A model generated the notes under the pieces. The model did not search any database, was not told the DNA's origin, and was given only the letters and a program-made list of their open reading frames with translations. From Paracentrotus lividus (taxonomy: Eukaryota > Echinodermata > Echinoidea > Camarodonta > Echinidae), in assembly GCA_940671915.1 (NCBI GenBank), contig CALNVZ010003433.1:16417312-16481311 (forward strand): a DNA stretch of 64,000 nucleotides, read 5' to 3'. Positions 48,501-59,663 of the stretch are shown in pieces; position 1 is the stretch's first letter; each line of letters opens with the position of its first letter. Position numbers and translations under genes: made by a program.

Positions 48501-51500
48501 CGTAGGATCCTCCACCGTAGGATCCTCCACCCCTTACCCTACTCCACTAACAGTATCTTTGTATTAAAATTATGAGCATAACGAAGCTGAAACTTCACAG
48601 ACATGTAGCCTGATAAATTATCTACAATATGAATTATTGCACAGCTTATGACTGTACATCATTTTCATGCTATGTGAAAAAATGTGATAATTTCCCCTCC
48701 AAAATGTAACGCCTCCACCCTTTTACAATACCCCTCCACCCTTTTACAATACCCCAACTTGTGACACATGGCCATATATATTCTGAAAGGAAATTTCCTG
48801 AGGATGTCAAAAATGGCATTCATAACAGCACAGGGTGAAGTGGTTACATATTATGTGGGGATTTTTAAATTATTTTGAAGGGCCCCAAATTTTTAATTCA
48901 GTGCCCCTATTTAAGTGCCCCGTTCCAATGACCCTTAATATGTCAACATATTTGAATTGCTCATGAAATTTCCTTTTAAAAACTATACATGTACAAGGAG
49001 TGTCTTCATTAAATGGAAAAAAAATAGTCTTAAACTTCAATGGGCTTGGTTATTTTGGTCATCTCACCACCAAGGGTGGGGGCAAATCCACCCTCACCAT
49101 TTGACCAAATTTTCTGAAACGTAGCAAGTATTTGAGGTTTATTAGAATAAATAATCCTGCTAAGTTTTATACTTCTACCTCAAATTCTTTTTGAGCAATT
49201 GGCATATGTAATTGGCATTTTACTTTTTTTGCATGTTGACTACATGTTTAATACACAAGTATATGGGGAAACCAAAAGCGCACAGCGCAACTGTTTTTAA
49301 CGCTGCGCATTACCAGATGGTCGAAACTATATAAATTTGTGTCTACATATACGTAAGACCCTATGCTAAAAAGTCATGAAAGCTCATGGCACACAAAAAA
49401 TATCTTTAATCTGATTTCGGCAAATGAACTAGGGCATTGATAATCCCATAGACTTTGTGTAGGTTCAGGTATTCTAATAATTTTGGCCACCACTGTATAT
49501 AATATCAACATCAATATTTAGATATCTGAGTTTGAGTTTCAAAACTTGAAAGCAATATCCTAACTACTATTATTTGGCTTCTGGAGTTTTCAAAGTGAGA
49601 AAGATGTGTTTCTCTAACGGTCTCTTGATCTTAAAGTATGGTAAGATTTATACTAATTTACTACCTAATACACATACATGCATGTATGCAAAACATGCAG
49701 ACTATGACTCCTCTTAACACACATGCAGTATTTCTAGTACATGTCCAAAGCTAAACATTCCAAAACTATTAATATTCTATTTCTAAACTTAGAAGCACAC
49801 ACTCATACCCTCACTTCTTCTTGTTGTTTCCTATCTCTTTTAGCTTCAGCTGTTTCTAGAGATATAGCCAAATGTTTCTCTACTTCTCTCCTGTATACCT
49901 CGTCCTTGGCCTCTTTCTCATGGAAAGCTTTGGCCTGGAAACAAAACAGAAAAAAAAAAATCCTATCATTTTCAGAGTATTTTCAATTTGCTCTCAAAGT
50001 CACAAGAACAAACAGCAAAGCTGAAGCCAATGCTTTTATAGTTGCTGCACCTCAGCTAACACTTCTGCGCATCTTTCACTGAAAGATGGCATCATTGCAA
50101 ATCTTGTTTAAGAGTCCCATTATTATCGCAGTGAAATAACGCATACCAATGTCTCCATGTATTTCAACCTTGTGAATAAAATTTGTACATTTTTAATTTC
50201 ATGAAATTTGCAAATAATTCAGGTTTCAAAGGATTAAAAGGGATATGTTTTACTACTAAAAGCCTAATGCTGATGCATATAACCAACAAACTTTAGGTAT
50301 ATAAAAGGAAACAAACATGATCTACAAAAGGTGAAAAGGTGTGTAGTTAGGAACATGGACACTTTTTTGCAAACGTTGGAAATGTTCTAATATCTCTTAC
50401 CTGCTTTTCTTTCTTAATTTTCTCAGCCTGTTTCTTGCTGTCTATCTGCTGAATCTATAATAACAATACAAAAGTTATATAAATGTAATATTTTTTAATA
50501 TCTTTTAAATCTTTGAATTGTGAAAACATGAGTAAAAACTCCATATTCATCATCTTGTAAGGCATGCACATTAAAATCAATCAAGCCGATAGTAGATATT
50601 GATAAAAGTGAAAGAGTTTGAAGGTGTCTTTGCACAAGGAAAAGGCAAATAAAATACTGGTAGGAATGAAATAATAATATTGATATTGACGTCAGAGCAT
50701 CTAAAAATGAGTGTATATCTTTAATATCTCGATGCTTGTTTTGGCATTTACAAGTTATGTATACTAGTTCTTGATCTTAATACTTCACTTATGCGTTTTT
50801 TTTGCAGTAAAATTATGACCATTAACCAATACATACAATAAGTCTTGTTGAGAAGAAGTTGCCAGTGTTTGGCATCCTTGTATTTAAGTGACATTTTCAT
50901 GGAGATCAAAAAGGGGTTTCATTTGACTCTACTCTCCACCATCCCCAACTGGTTTTGGGTACAAAATAAATGTGTTACTTTTACTAGCATACTCCATATT
51001 ATGACAATGAAAATAATACCTTTAATAGGTCTTGTTGAGAAGCAAGTTGCAAGTGTTTTGCATCCTTATATTTGAGTGATATTTCAAATTCCTTCAGCTT
51101 TTCCTTCTCCTCCTTCTCTCTCTGTTTCTGCATCCTCTCCTGAAATAATGAAGAAAAAAAAATTGTTTGTCATTAATATCCAAGCTCTTTTCTCTTCCCA
51201 AAACATCCCAATAACTTTCCAAAACCATCAACTCCCTCTTCTCTCTTTATTTTTTTGTCTCCTCTTTCTACTTCTACTTTTTTTTATTCTCCTGTTATTC
51301 ATTTACATAATAAGAGCATGTGCCTTACCCTTTTCTTCTGTCTATCTTGTTCTCTCTCCACCAAGTTCTTCCTTCTCTGCATCTCGTTCTCCACCCTGAT
51401 TTTCTCCTCCTTCCTCCTCTCTTCGTCCCAGACCTTCCTGACCAGCTGCTGATGTCTCAGTTCATCTTTCTCCTGCTCTCTCTTGAACACCATGCAGTCT

Positions 51501-54500
51501 AAAATCCTCTGATCCTGAAAAACAAAATAATAACAATAGTCAGCTTAAGGCCTACAGATGCCAGCTGCATTTAGCCACCGGGCATGAAAACCAACCCAAA
51601 CATGTTGGAGCCCCATACATGTTCTACAATTCTACCTGAATAGGCCTGAAATGGGAAAGTGTCAGGGTCTGAAATCAGACAACAGCTTGAAAACTGGCAT
51701 CCCTGTTCAGGCCTCAATGATAGTTTGTATTTATACAGTGCCCAATATAAACAGTTTCATCTCTAAGTGCTTTACAATATTCTGACCTGGGGAACCGACA
51801 ATTGCTCCATACGTTATCTTGTCCAAGATGCAGAGTTAGGAAAGGGTTGTCATAGTGTTTAATGTTAGGTTTAGTATTAAGGAGTGACCGCAGAGCAATT
51901 GTCATTTTCAATAAAAATGGGAAAACAAGTTATTCATTAAGCACTTTCAATTACACTGGAAGTGATTATTTTGAAATAAAGTTTGACCTCTCTGTGGTCA
52001 TGGAGCAGGTACTAACTCCAAAGTTGTCTGCATATTGTGGTCAAATTTTGAAAAAATTCTAAATTTCCTACCCTTTCTGGAAGGTTCGCACTGTAAGGCC
52101 TTGACCTAGAAGATGACCTTGAGGGTCTATCCCCATCAAGACCCATTCTCTGGCTCAATGGTGTCCGACTGGAGCGGTGACTCGACCCACTTGAAACAGC
52201 CGATTGAGGGCGCTGTCTTGATGTCGGAGGCATGGACGCTGACCTCTTGATGAACCTTGGAGGGCGTTCCTCAGGGGTTGGGTTCCTTCGACCTCCAAAT
52301 GATGATGTTGATGTTGAGGTTGAGCTGGTTGTCTTACTGGACGATGTCCTAGGAGATGAGGTTGATGATGTCTTTGAGGAGCTGGCTGATGTTCTTGTTG
52401 TTGGGGGTCGAGTTGGTGGATGAATTGGTGGTCGGGGACTTACCCCGGGTCGAAGGTTAGAGTTTCCCTGACCCGATTTAGGAATGATGACTTTGTTGTG
52501 ATCTGGAAAGTTAAAAACAAATCAATAAGCAGATTATGAAAATGATACCTCATGTTCTACCTTCAGTGGTAGAGAGGAATTACGATTGCCTACCATTGGA
52601 ATAAAATGTACATCTCAATTCACAAATGTCATCTAAATTTCTTCCAATAATGAATATACAATTGGGGCCAAAATTATCAGAACACCTAGCATATTAAAGA
52701 CATTTTAGTAGATTTCATTGAGTTCGCCATTAAATGCATATTCGGTTTGAATATCTACAAAAGTCATCATTCTAATTTAAAATGTATAGAATATAGTTAG
52801 TATAAGTAAAATTTTGGCCAAGCTTTTCGATTAGGCTCTATTTCGTGCTATATGCCACCTCATAAAAAATCTTTAAAATCTCACAACTATCAGTATCGAA
52901 GTGTGATAATTTAAAATTCCACTCCTTCCACCATGTCTAAAGTTCTGAAACTTGGCGACTATTTGAAGTATCCTAGAATAAAGAAGCCTACCAAGTTTCA
53001 TACCTCTATGTCAAATACTTTTGGGGTTATTGGCGTATTTAATTTTCATTTCATGTATCTTTATTTGGTACTACATGTGCAATACACAGTCTCCATGGGA
53101 GAACTGTCTGTGTATAGCGTGCACATGAACCAGTGGTTCATAAATTCATTCGTAACTTCTGAACGACTTGATGAGACACAATTCTGTGGCATATTACCTA
53201 ATCCATTGGCAGTGGGTTTCACTGTTCTCTCAGGGGGTTTGTTCAGTCCTTGGAAAAGCAGCTTGGCATGGTCGATGACCTCAATACTTTCATCACCTCC
53301 CTCTTCTTGGATGATCTCCTCACGAGCTCTTCTGCACATGTATAGCTTTCCTGCAAAATAATTAATGATCATAGGATTACTATACATCACAAAAATTCTT
53401 GTCAAACAGGTAAAAATACTCTTATTTAAAATAACGAAACCAACAAAGTATTCCTCAAAAATAGGTTGGCTGCTCTATATTATTTGGTACATGCAGAATT
53501 ATCCAAATATCAGCATGTCGACTGCTGAATTCTATCTTTCCCCATATGTTTTCCAGTGAGGGTCAGGGCTAGTCGAAGCTAGAGTGGGATTTCTAATTCC
53601 TGAAGCTTTGGAAGTGCATGAGGATGAGGATGAGCATACAGTATATGATAAGCAGTACCGAAGTAAGTTTACAGAATATTTGAAGGTAGCATAGCTCTTT
53701 CTAGGATTCTGCTTATTATACATATATTTTTTTTAATCAGTTCAATTTAATAAATTAGTCATTTATTCTGTTTCCAAATGATTTTAAAAAATACAATTAC
53801 CTATACAATTACGCAAAATATCATTTAAAAAATGCATGAACAAAATTTCATCTATGCAATTACTTGTATACATGCATACGGCTATGTTTTCATTTTATCA
53901 AAGTATTTGACTTGGTCTCAAGCAAGAGTGGACTGTACATGGAAGTAAATCCTTACTTAATCTCTGTCTTTCATGTGCATCATACAGCTTCCTGGAAGCT
54001 TCTCCTGGCTGTTGTCCAGATGTCAATAGCTCCTCCTCAAAATCTGTCTCTGGTTTGGCCAACAGTTCTACAGGCTGGTACAGACAAAGAGAAAATTATG
54101 AGTGATGTTAGTATGAATCGGCATTACAATCAACAACACATATGAAGTAAGGCCTACATGTTTCACAGATCACAGCAATTTGGACCAGGAAGGCGTTTCA
54201 TCAAAGGACTTGTCGGATGTTTTATCCGACAAACTGTTACAAGCTACTGAAATGCTTGCATCTGATTGGCTGAAAGCAAATTTGTCGGATAAAACGTCCG
54301 ACAATTCCTTTGATGAAATGCCCCCCTGAAGTAATTGCACCCATATGTGTAAACATGTCAGTCCCGTTTTTACAGCTAATCAAGATAACCTGGATCATCT
54401 AAGGTCTGACATTTAATTCCTTGTTTGGTTTATTGTTGTTATGACTGTGTTTCACCAAGTCATTCGTAAGTTACGAACGACTAGTGACCAGGGGGGCGTT

Positions 54501-57058
54501 TCATGAAAGGACTTGTCGGACGTTTTATCCGACAAACTGTTATAAGCTACTGAAATGCTTGCATCTGATTGGCTGAGAGCAAATTAGTCGGATAAAATGT
54601 CTGACAAATCCTTTGATGAAATGCCCCCCAGTTCTCAAGCTGAATGATGAAGCATGTTAATTAATATAGCACCCAAGAACATGTTCAAGTCATTTGTGAA
54701 GTCATTCTTAACTTTAAGAACAACTTGATGAAACACCCACATGTGTTTGTCTGCTTGACCAGAATGGCATCGGCAGGGGAAGTTTATACCTGAATCTTCA
54801 TCCTTGCACATGCCCTGAGGGATCGAGGACTGGTAAGTATGTATGCAGACTCCTCGGCTGCACAGCCCTCAAAGTTATACAGGTCTATCTTCTTCTCCAT
54901 CAGAGATGATCGCCAGTCTTCAATCGGCAGATCGGTGTGATGGCCTCTGGAATGGTGCATGGTCCCTCTTGGGATTGGGCTGGGATCACAACCTGTGTCA
55001 TGACAAAACGATTTTAACACATTTTAACAGAAAATGTCAATATGGCCATGGATAAAGGCCTTAAATTTCATCAGTTCTAGGGCAAGGCCATTTTTTCATA
55101 AGGCACTTTTTCTTCACTACAGCACAAATGTCTAGAAAGGGCACCAAAATTTCCAAGGCCAAACAGGGAATTTAAGAAGGGGCACTAAGTTCAGTAAGGG
55201 GGCAACTAAGGCCATGGCTCCTATGCCTTCAATTAATTTAAGCCCTGTATATTCATCAATAAATGTTAATGGCATCTCAGAACAACCATTCTATGTAATA
55301 GAAGCTATAAAAATCTTTACATTACATGTAAGAAGGTCCATTGCACACAGGGACCCCAACTGTCACTCCAGACCCGAATATTGGGCCCAGTGCACATACA
55401 TGTAGACATGGGATCGAAACTAGTGTGATAACAAAATTATGTGAATAAATTTGAAGAGTAATTCTAAATATATTATATGGACATATATTTTATGTTTATT
55501 TTATGTTAATTAATTAATTAGAAATGAATCTTAGAAAGAACACAATTATGAAAACATAGTTTCCTGGGTTCTGGTAGTACCAAGCTTCAAAGGTCCAATA
55601 CAAACAAAAATAACCCAAATGCTGATTCTGGACAGTATACTGGGGTCACAGATCTGTAAACAAGAATATCACTCTAGATTCTTGGGGAAATGTTAGTGGA
55701 AAATACTGCATACATATAGTTCAATACGCATGCACAAATATACTGTCATATAATTATTAGTAAAGAACTATATTTAACTCTGAATATAAGGCAGCTTCAC
55801 AGGAAGATTTCTTAAAAAAGATACTGTAATTCCTAGGGTATCAATTATACATTTTGCACAACCCCCCCCCCCCCAAATACATGATTTACATCTATTCAAT
55901 ACATGCAAAAGCTGTTGATTAATAATAATCACACTCCTCAATCTCATCAGAACTGTGTTTACCCTTGGTCCAAATTGAGTGAAATATATTACAGCATCCC
56001 AAAGTGGTTTGGTTGTTTGGGAAGATCAAAACAACTTGCTTGTTATTACATCAATTGATTCATGTTCATTAATTTTGATAGGTCCCCTTGTTGGAAAAGA
56101 TTGCCAGGTACTCGTTTATATCTTTTCCGAAATCCCCCGCACTTGGAAAAACCGATAATGAACACTAGGAAAATAATGTTTTAAGAACCAAAGTAGCTTA
56201 GAACAAAGGGCAATAAGAACCCAGGATGCCAAAAACAAATTACAAAGGGTGCTCTGAACATAAAGAAACAATGGTGCTGTGAATAATTTATAGTGTTACA
56301 AGCAAGAATCTGGCAAAATCTGCAAGCTTGAAGGCTTTCTTAGTCAAATACTCATTTTAGTCTTTGCAATTTTAAAACTATACAATTTTACATTAGACCC
56401 TTTTGAAATTTTGATCTAGTAGCAATGAATACGACCCTAAGCCTATAAGCCTCACAAGGTAACTCAAATTTTAATTGTGTGATGAAGAATTCTACTTTAT
56501 CTAGCAATGAATATGGCTATACAGTTGCAGAGCTACCAAGTCTCACCCATTTTGCGTGAGAATCACGCATTTTGGGTCCGTCTCACAATCTCACGCAGAA
56601 CACCCCATTTCTCACGCAAAAGAGAAAAAGTAGCATTATTATAGATTTTTTTTTACCATTTTGGAGCCTCAAAACCCTAAATGTCGGCAGTTTTGTTGCG
56701 CATCAATCCCTACGAAAGCGATGTTTTCATGCAGGTGATCGTTATATGCAAAATATCTTACTACGTGAAACATGTGTAGCGTGCGCGCTGCTTTCAAACA
56801 CGATGTGAATGATCTCACGCAAATGTCTTTTTTTAACTTGGCATCTCTGAAGTTGTGAACAGCAAGGGAGCTTCTTCAGTACGTGGACATCATGATTCCA
56901 ATCAATATATATGGCTTGATTCTAGAAGGGTCTATGGCTTTTTAAGCATGCATGAAATTGATTCACTTCACTCTGGTGGAATACCATGATGTACCTGAAT
57001 TGAAGCCAAAAAGTTCATCAATTTGGGGATTTGGGATCATCATACCTGTTGATGCCAT
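39595..57058 (-). CDS. CCDC177: CCDC177 homologue, long coiled-coil protein
   Basis: Fifteen minus-strand coding exons: 57058-57046, 54992-54790, 54074-53957, 53350-53198, 52502-52072, 51514-51329, 51139-51020, 50454-50401, 49934-49809, 46486-46413, 43065-42958, 42130-42028, 40968-40859, 40345-40175, 39694-39595. All junctions are GT-AG and in phase: 2070 nt, 689 aa (human CCDC177 is about 707). The N-terminal family signature is DLYNFEG...YILTSPRSLRACAR followed by PVELL at 73-77 and a helix (HERQRLRKLYMCRRAREEI). Residues 163-306 are a Ser/Pro/Thr/Arg-rich linker, all in one exon. Residues 307 to about 656 are a continuous Lys/Glu/Gln/Arg coiled coil. RSFDRM at 657-662 is the conserved C-terminal motif, and the protein ends NYSHVIIS. 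Function is unknown in the family. The start is set by ATGGCATCAACAG, which meets the next exon in phase. As I recall, the vertebrate gene has an unsplit coding region, whereas this one is highly split. Confidence 0.9.
41375..41940. mobile_element. TTAA-flanked foldback MITE in a CCDC177 intron
   Basis: TTAA at 41371-41374 and 41941-41944 flank AGGGGAATTATCCCCT ... AAAGGGACAATTCTCCT, an inverted pair. Inner arms: ctttcccatttctattgt and cacaccatatggagagttctccc surround a central region. It has the same target and general design as the element at 16060-16560, so probably the same superfamily, but it is more diverged. Confidence 0.7.
42580..42925. repeat. Inverted repeat with degenerate TTGGTCTAA units
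   Basis: CCACTTGGTCT near 42621 is matched by AGACCAAGTGG near 42910. Between them short variants of ttggtctaa / ttagaccaa recur about ten times, on both strands relative to the centre. No ORF. It adjoins the CCDC177 exon at 42958-43065 within 35 bases. Confidence 0.6.
43530..44835. mobile_element. Tandem-repeat element: ~155-bp units with DR1-like motifs, between short TIRs
   Basis: The left end reads atatatgtccccgccg and the right end gcggggacaattaa, so the short ends are inverted. A (CGGA)n tract at 44720-44775 lies just inside the right end. Seven to eight units of about 155 bp contain gttttgtagtcctcacctag, tgctatcacata, cggaatcgaaatcgg and gtagcattttgtagccaa. Exact AGGTCAAAGGTCA occurs at 43674, 43830, 44141 and 44592, with near matches in the other units. 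It parallels the 26180-27115 element in design, unit length and DR1 content. Confidence 0.75.
44990..45933. mobile_element. Solo LTR (944 bp) in a CCDC177 intron
   Basis: The sequence begins TGTAGTGG and ends CTTACA (TG...CA with a TGTA/TACA inversion). It is flanked by the direct repeat ATAA on both sides (44986-44989 and 45934-45937), as expected of a 4-bp target duplication of a Ty3/gypsy-like element. It has a TATATAA box near 45857 and AATAAA near 45794. No internal retroviral genes are present. Orientation is not certain. Confidence 0.7.
47257..47330 (-). pseudogene. Decayed duplicate of the CCDC177 exon 49809-49934
   Basis: The plus sequence from gaagttcacactcatgccctcg to gcttcatctgtcagtgacagagac aligns with gaagcacacactcataccctca ... 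gcttcagctgtttctagagata at 49789-49868, with a 3-base deletion. Read on minus the similarity covers the exon's 3' half (TSLSLTDEAEQEREQKKRG against AISLETAEAKRDRKQQEEVR). The donor has become GC (GG|GCATGAG). The 5' half and acceptor are not recognisable. Confidence 0.6.
47425..49495. mobile_element. Tc1/mariner-like non-autonomous element, copy 2, interrupted
   Basis: TA-flanked ends CAGTGGTGGCCAAAATTATT ... AATTTTGGCCACCACTG, the same family as 30798-31791. It is about 1.07 kb longer because another transposon (about 47703-48777) has inserted. Outside the insert the two copies are co-linear. Confidence 0.85.
47703..48777. mobile_element. Transposon nested inside Tc1-like copy 2
   Basis: Inverted ends TATATGGCCACGTGTCA ... 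TGACACATGGCCATATA at a TA-rich target. The uninterrupted target (aaaagtatatatttt) is visible in copy 1 near 31078. Near both ends lie short GGGTGG / CCACCC tracts, and a ccaccgtaggatcct unit is duplicated near 48497. No transposase ORF seen. Confidence 0.75.
50838..50905 (-). pseudogene. Decayed duplicate of the CCDC177 exon 51020-51139
   Basis: Plus sequence aataagtcttgttgagaag/aagttgccagtgtttggc/atccttgtatttaagtgaca matches aataggtcttgttgagaagcaagttgcaagtgttttgcatccttatatttgagtgat in the true exon 170 bases away. The copy has a 1-base deletion that shifts the frame, and no AG acceptor at its 5' side. Some flanking intron similarity (attatgacca) is also present. Confidence 0.75.
52660..53115. 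mobile_element. Tc1/mariner-like element, copy 3, truncated and diverged
   Basis: Begins tacaattggggccaaaattatcagaacacctagcatatt and shares in order aaagtcatcattct, tcagtatcgaagtgtgataa, ttttggggttattggcgtattt and gtgcaatacacagtctccatgggagaactg with copies 1 and 2. The right terminal repeat is missing. It ends within about 90 bases of the CCDC177 exon at 53198-53350. Confidence 0.7.
53566..53661 (+). other. Exon-like open segment on the opposite strand of a CCDC177 intron
   Basis: A strong polypyrimidine tract and AG (tctatctttccccatatgttttccag) precede 53558, and a GTAAGT donor begins at 53662. Between them one frame is open (VEARVGFLIPEALEVHEDED... about 32 codons) if the acceptor is the later AG at 53564-53565. 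From the stronger AG all three frames hit stops. It could be a decayed or nested exon of an unrelated gene. I recognise no family. Confidence 0.25.
54189..54327. mobile_element. Short palindromic MITE, copy 1
   Basis: Ends GGCGTTTCATCAAAGGA ... TCCTTTGATGAAATGCCCCC, with inner GTCGGATGTTTTATCCGAC pairing and cttgcatctgattggctga in the centre. It lies in the CCDC177 intron between 54074 and 54790. A second copy lies 300 bases away. Confidence 0.85.
54448..54737. mobile_element. MITE within a MITE
   Basis: An outer element with ends GTGTTTCACCAAGT ... ACTTGATGAAACAC (inner cattcgtaagttacgaacgac against cattcttaactttaagaac) is interrupted at 54491-54630 by a second copy of the GGCGTTTCATCAAAGGA palindrome. 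The inserted copy is in the same orientation as that at 54189-54327. Confidence 0.75.
55021..57045. other. CCDC177 intron 2 (between 57046 and 54992) content
   Basis: Apart from the hAT-like MITE at 56526-56848, a C14 run near 55861 and general AT-rich DNA, nothing was recognised. No nested gene was found. Confidence 0.5.
56526..56848. mobile_element. hAT-like MITE with CAGAG ends
   Basis: Starts CAGAGCTACCAAGTCTCAC and ends GTTAAAAAAAGAC-inverse ...ACTTGGCATCTCTG, that is, inverted CAGAG(C/A)T(A/G)CCAAGT ends. Internal tctcacgcaa/ttgcgtgagaat motifs recur. CAGAG-type ends are usual for hAT elements. A clean 8-bp duplication was not seen. Confidence 0.65.
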
Positions 57059-57851
57059 ACTGAGCCAAATTCTGATTTTGAGAATGCAAAAAAAAAAAAA
57101 ATTCAGTCCACAGCTGCTAGCTGCAGCTCAATATGAAATAATAGGACCAAGTTACTTTCTAAAAACAAGCCTAACAAAGTCAAAAACATGTTACAAAATC
57201 AATTTTAAGACAAGATATTGCCAATAGCAGCACTAGCGAGGGGACAAAGTCTCCTACGACAACATGCAACATGACCACAAGTAACTGTAATGACATGCAA
57301 TGTGGTGCAAAAGAAAGGGGGATTGCTCACTGTCAACTCAATTATCTAACAAAATGACGACATACTACAAGTTAACGATACTACTAACTTGTTTAAGTTA
57401 AGACAAGTTAAAGTTGTTAAAATGTTAAGCCCAGATTCTAACCAAAAATCCTGAAACTTTGAGAAAAAAAAAGCATGCTTTATTTTTTCTTTTCTTTTCA
57501 TCTTTCATTTACAGGTGGCTAATAATCAATTACGTCTATCACATTTCCACACACAAATTGTTCATTACAACAATGAAACTTTGATGTGACCCTCCAAAAA
57601 TACTCTCTCATAATAACAACATACACAAAATTCAGCATATGGGTCTGTACTATCATAATCCACACAAAATGTACGCCAACGATCGCAAGTCGGAGGAGTT
57701 CGCAGATGGAGATGTGATTACTGATTGAATAATTCATCCAACTGTTAATCTATATCCGAATCAATTTATACAAGGAGATCAAAAACAACCATTCACAATA
57801 TTCATGAATATCAAAATGCAATTGTAATAAAAGAAAACAATAGAATATTAC

Positions 57852-57960
57852 CTCCAAAATCGGAGGACTTATTTCGTTCACAGGTGTTTTCCAAGATGCA
57901 GAAGATGCAACGACATCGACACGGAGCTAATATGATGGATGAGAGATGCTATTTGAGGCT
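57852..57960 (-). other. Probable 5' noncoding exon of CCDC177
   Basis: On the minus strand a good donor (TTGGAG|GTAATA) ends a non-AT-rich stretch at 57852, about 800 bases upstream of the short exon carrying the start codon. The acceptor for the ATG exon is TTTGCATTCTCAAAATCAG or the later CTCAG, after a T-run. The transcription start is a guess. Confidence 0.4.
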
Positions 57961-58397
57961 TATGACGTGATTAGAGATATAGATGCAGCTGGATTAATCA
58001 AATAGCGAGGGCCTAGGAATCTTGGAGCAAGCTGGTCGCTCATGCGTTGAAATACATTAGCAAAAAATTGTGTTTTGCACTTGAATGTCAACAGTGGCAT
58101 TGTAGGATTTTCTAGGTTCATGGTTAAGGTGCCACTTTTTGTCAGCATATAGTCTGTTGACAAAATTTTAGGATAAATCTATTAATTGCCTAGATGTAGA
58201 TTTCTATATCTATGTAAATTATATCCGCAATATAATAGGCCCTATATAGGCCTATGAAATTCCATATTCCGACATTGATGAAAATGGCAATGTTTATAAC
58301 CTTCCGTTGGTATTCATAAACAAATACAAGTTTAATTCTGTAAACGCCCCCCCCCCCCACAAAAAAAAAAAAATAATAAAATAAAAAATACAGAAAA

Positions 58398-58829
58398 GTG
58401 ATATCAGCAGAGTCTCCATACAAAAGTGTAATTTAAAATAACAGTTTTGTTGTAAATTTCTCCTATAATAATTAAAGAAAGAGAAGGAAAAAAAATCGTT
58501 AGAGTTCTATAGCTTACATATTTGGTTAAAACGGAACAAATGTGTTACTTCTGATGTATATAATTATTTTGTATTACTCACGTAGTTATTTGCAGGAGAA
58601 ATTTACAACAAAATTGTTTTTAAAATTACTTTTTTTTATGGCGACTCCGCTGACAGCAGATTTGCTGTAAAATACAAATTATGTAAGCTATAGAACTCTA
58701 ATGATTTTTTTTTTCTTCTCTTTCTTTAATTATTAGAGGAGAAATCTACAACAAAACTGTTATTTTAAATTACACTTTTGTATGGAGACTCTGCTGACAT
58801 CACTTTTTTGTATTTTTTTGTTTACAGTG
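58398..58829. mobile_element. Compound foldback MITE, relative of 11715-12028
   Basis: Contains the arm motif (agcagagtctccatac / atggcgactccgctgac / tatggagactctgctgac), ACAGTTTTGTTGTAAATTTCTCC and its inverse, and closes with TTTACAGTGTA. Three arm-like copies are present instead of two, so it is probably two overlapping insertions. Confidence 0.6.
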
Positions 58830-59029
58830 TAATATATACAGTGAGTGACCAAACGGCATGAAAGTAAGATGAATTTGGCGCCCCTAAGTTTTAAAATTAT
58901 TTTTCTCCCATTTACTTCCCTTTTTGGCACCCCCCCCCCCTTCGAGGTCATTGAGAGCTTTTGGAAGGGGAGCTGCATGCCTCAAAATTACCACCTATTA
59001 TAGGCCTACAGACTTTTGGACTTAACATA

Positions 59030-59660
59030 AAGAAAAGAGAGAAGGACAATCATAACTGAAAAACAATGCCCATAAGCAAAGAAAGAAAGACAATAAATAA
59101 CATAAGGAAATAGATAAAACAATGAATTATGTAAGAAAAGAGAGAAAAACAAACATAATTTAAAAACATTGAATAACATAAGCAAAGAAAGAAAGAAAAT
59201 AAATAACATAAGGAAAGAGAGAAAACAATTAATGAATAACATACGGAAAGAGAGAAAAACAAACATAATTTAAAAACAATATGAATAAAGCAAAGGAAAG
59301 AGAAAAAACAATGAATGACATAAACAAAGGAAAGAGAAAACACAATGAATAATATGGAAAGAGAGGAAAAAAAATATATAATTGAAAAACAATTATTAGG
59401 TCTAATAACATCAAGAAATAAAGACAATAAATAACATAAGGAAAGAGAGGAAACAATGAATAATACAAGGAAATATGCCTATTGAAAAACAATCAATAGA
59501 ATAAGGAGAAAGAGAGAGAGAGAGAGAGAATAACATAAGGAAAGAGAGAAAAATAATGAATAGCATATAAGGAAAGAGAGGGGAAAAATTGAAAACAATG
59601 AATAACGAAAGCAAAGAAAGAAAGTCAAGGAAGAGAGGAAACAATGAATAATACAAGAAA
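59030..59660. repeat. Purine-rich minisatellite, left block
   Basis: Irregular units of roughly 25-35 bases built on gaataacataaggaaagagagaaaacaat. It continues at 61505-62140. Minus-strand Leu/Phe/Ser ORFs across it are artefacts of composition. Confidence 0.85.
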
Positions 59661-59663
59661 ATA

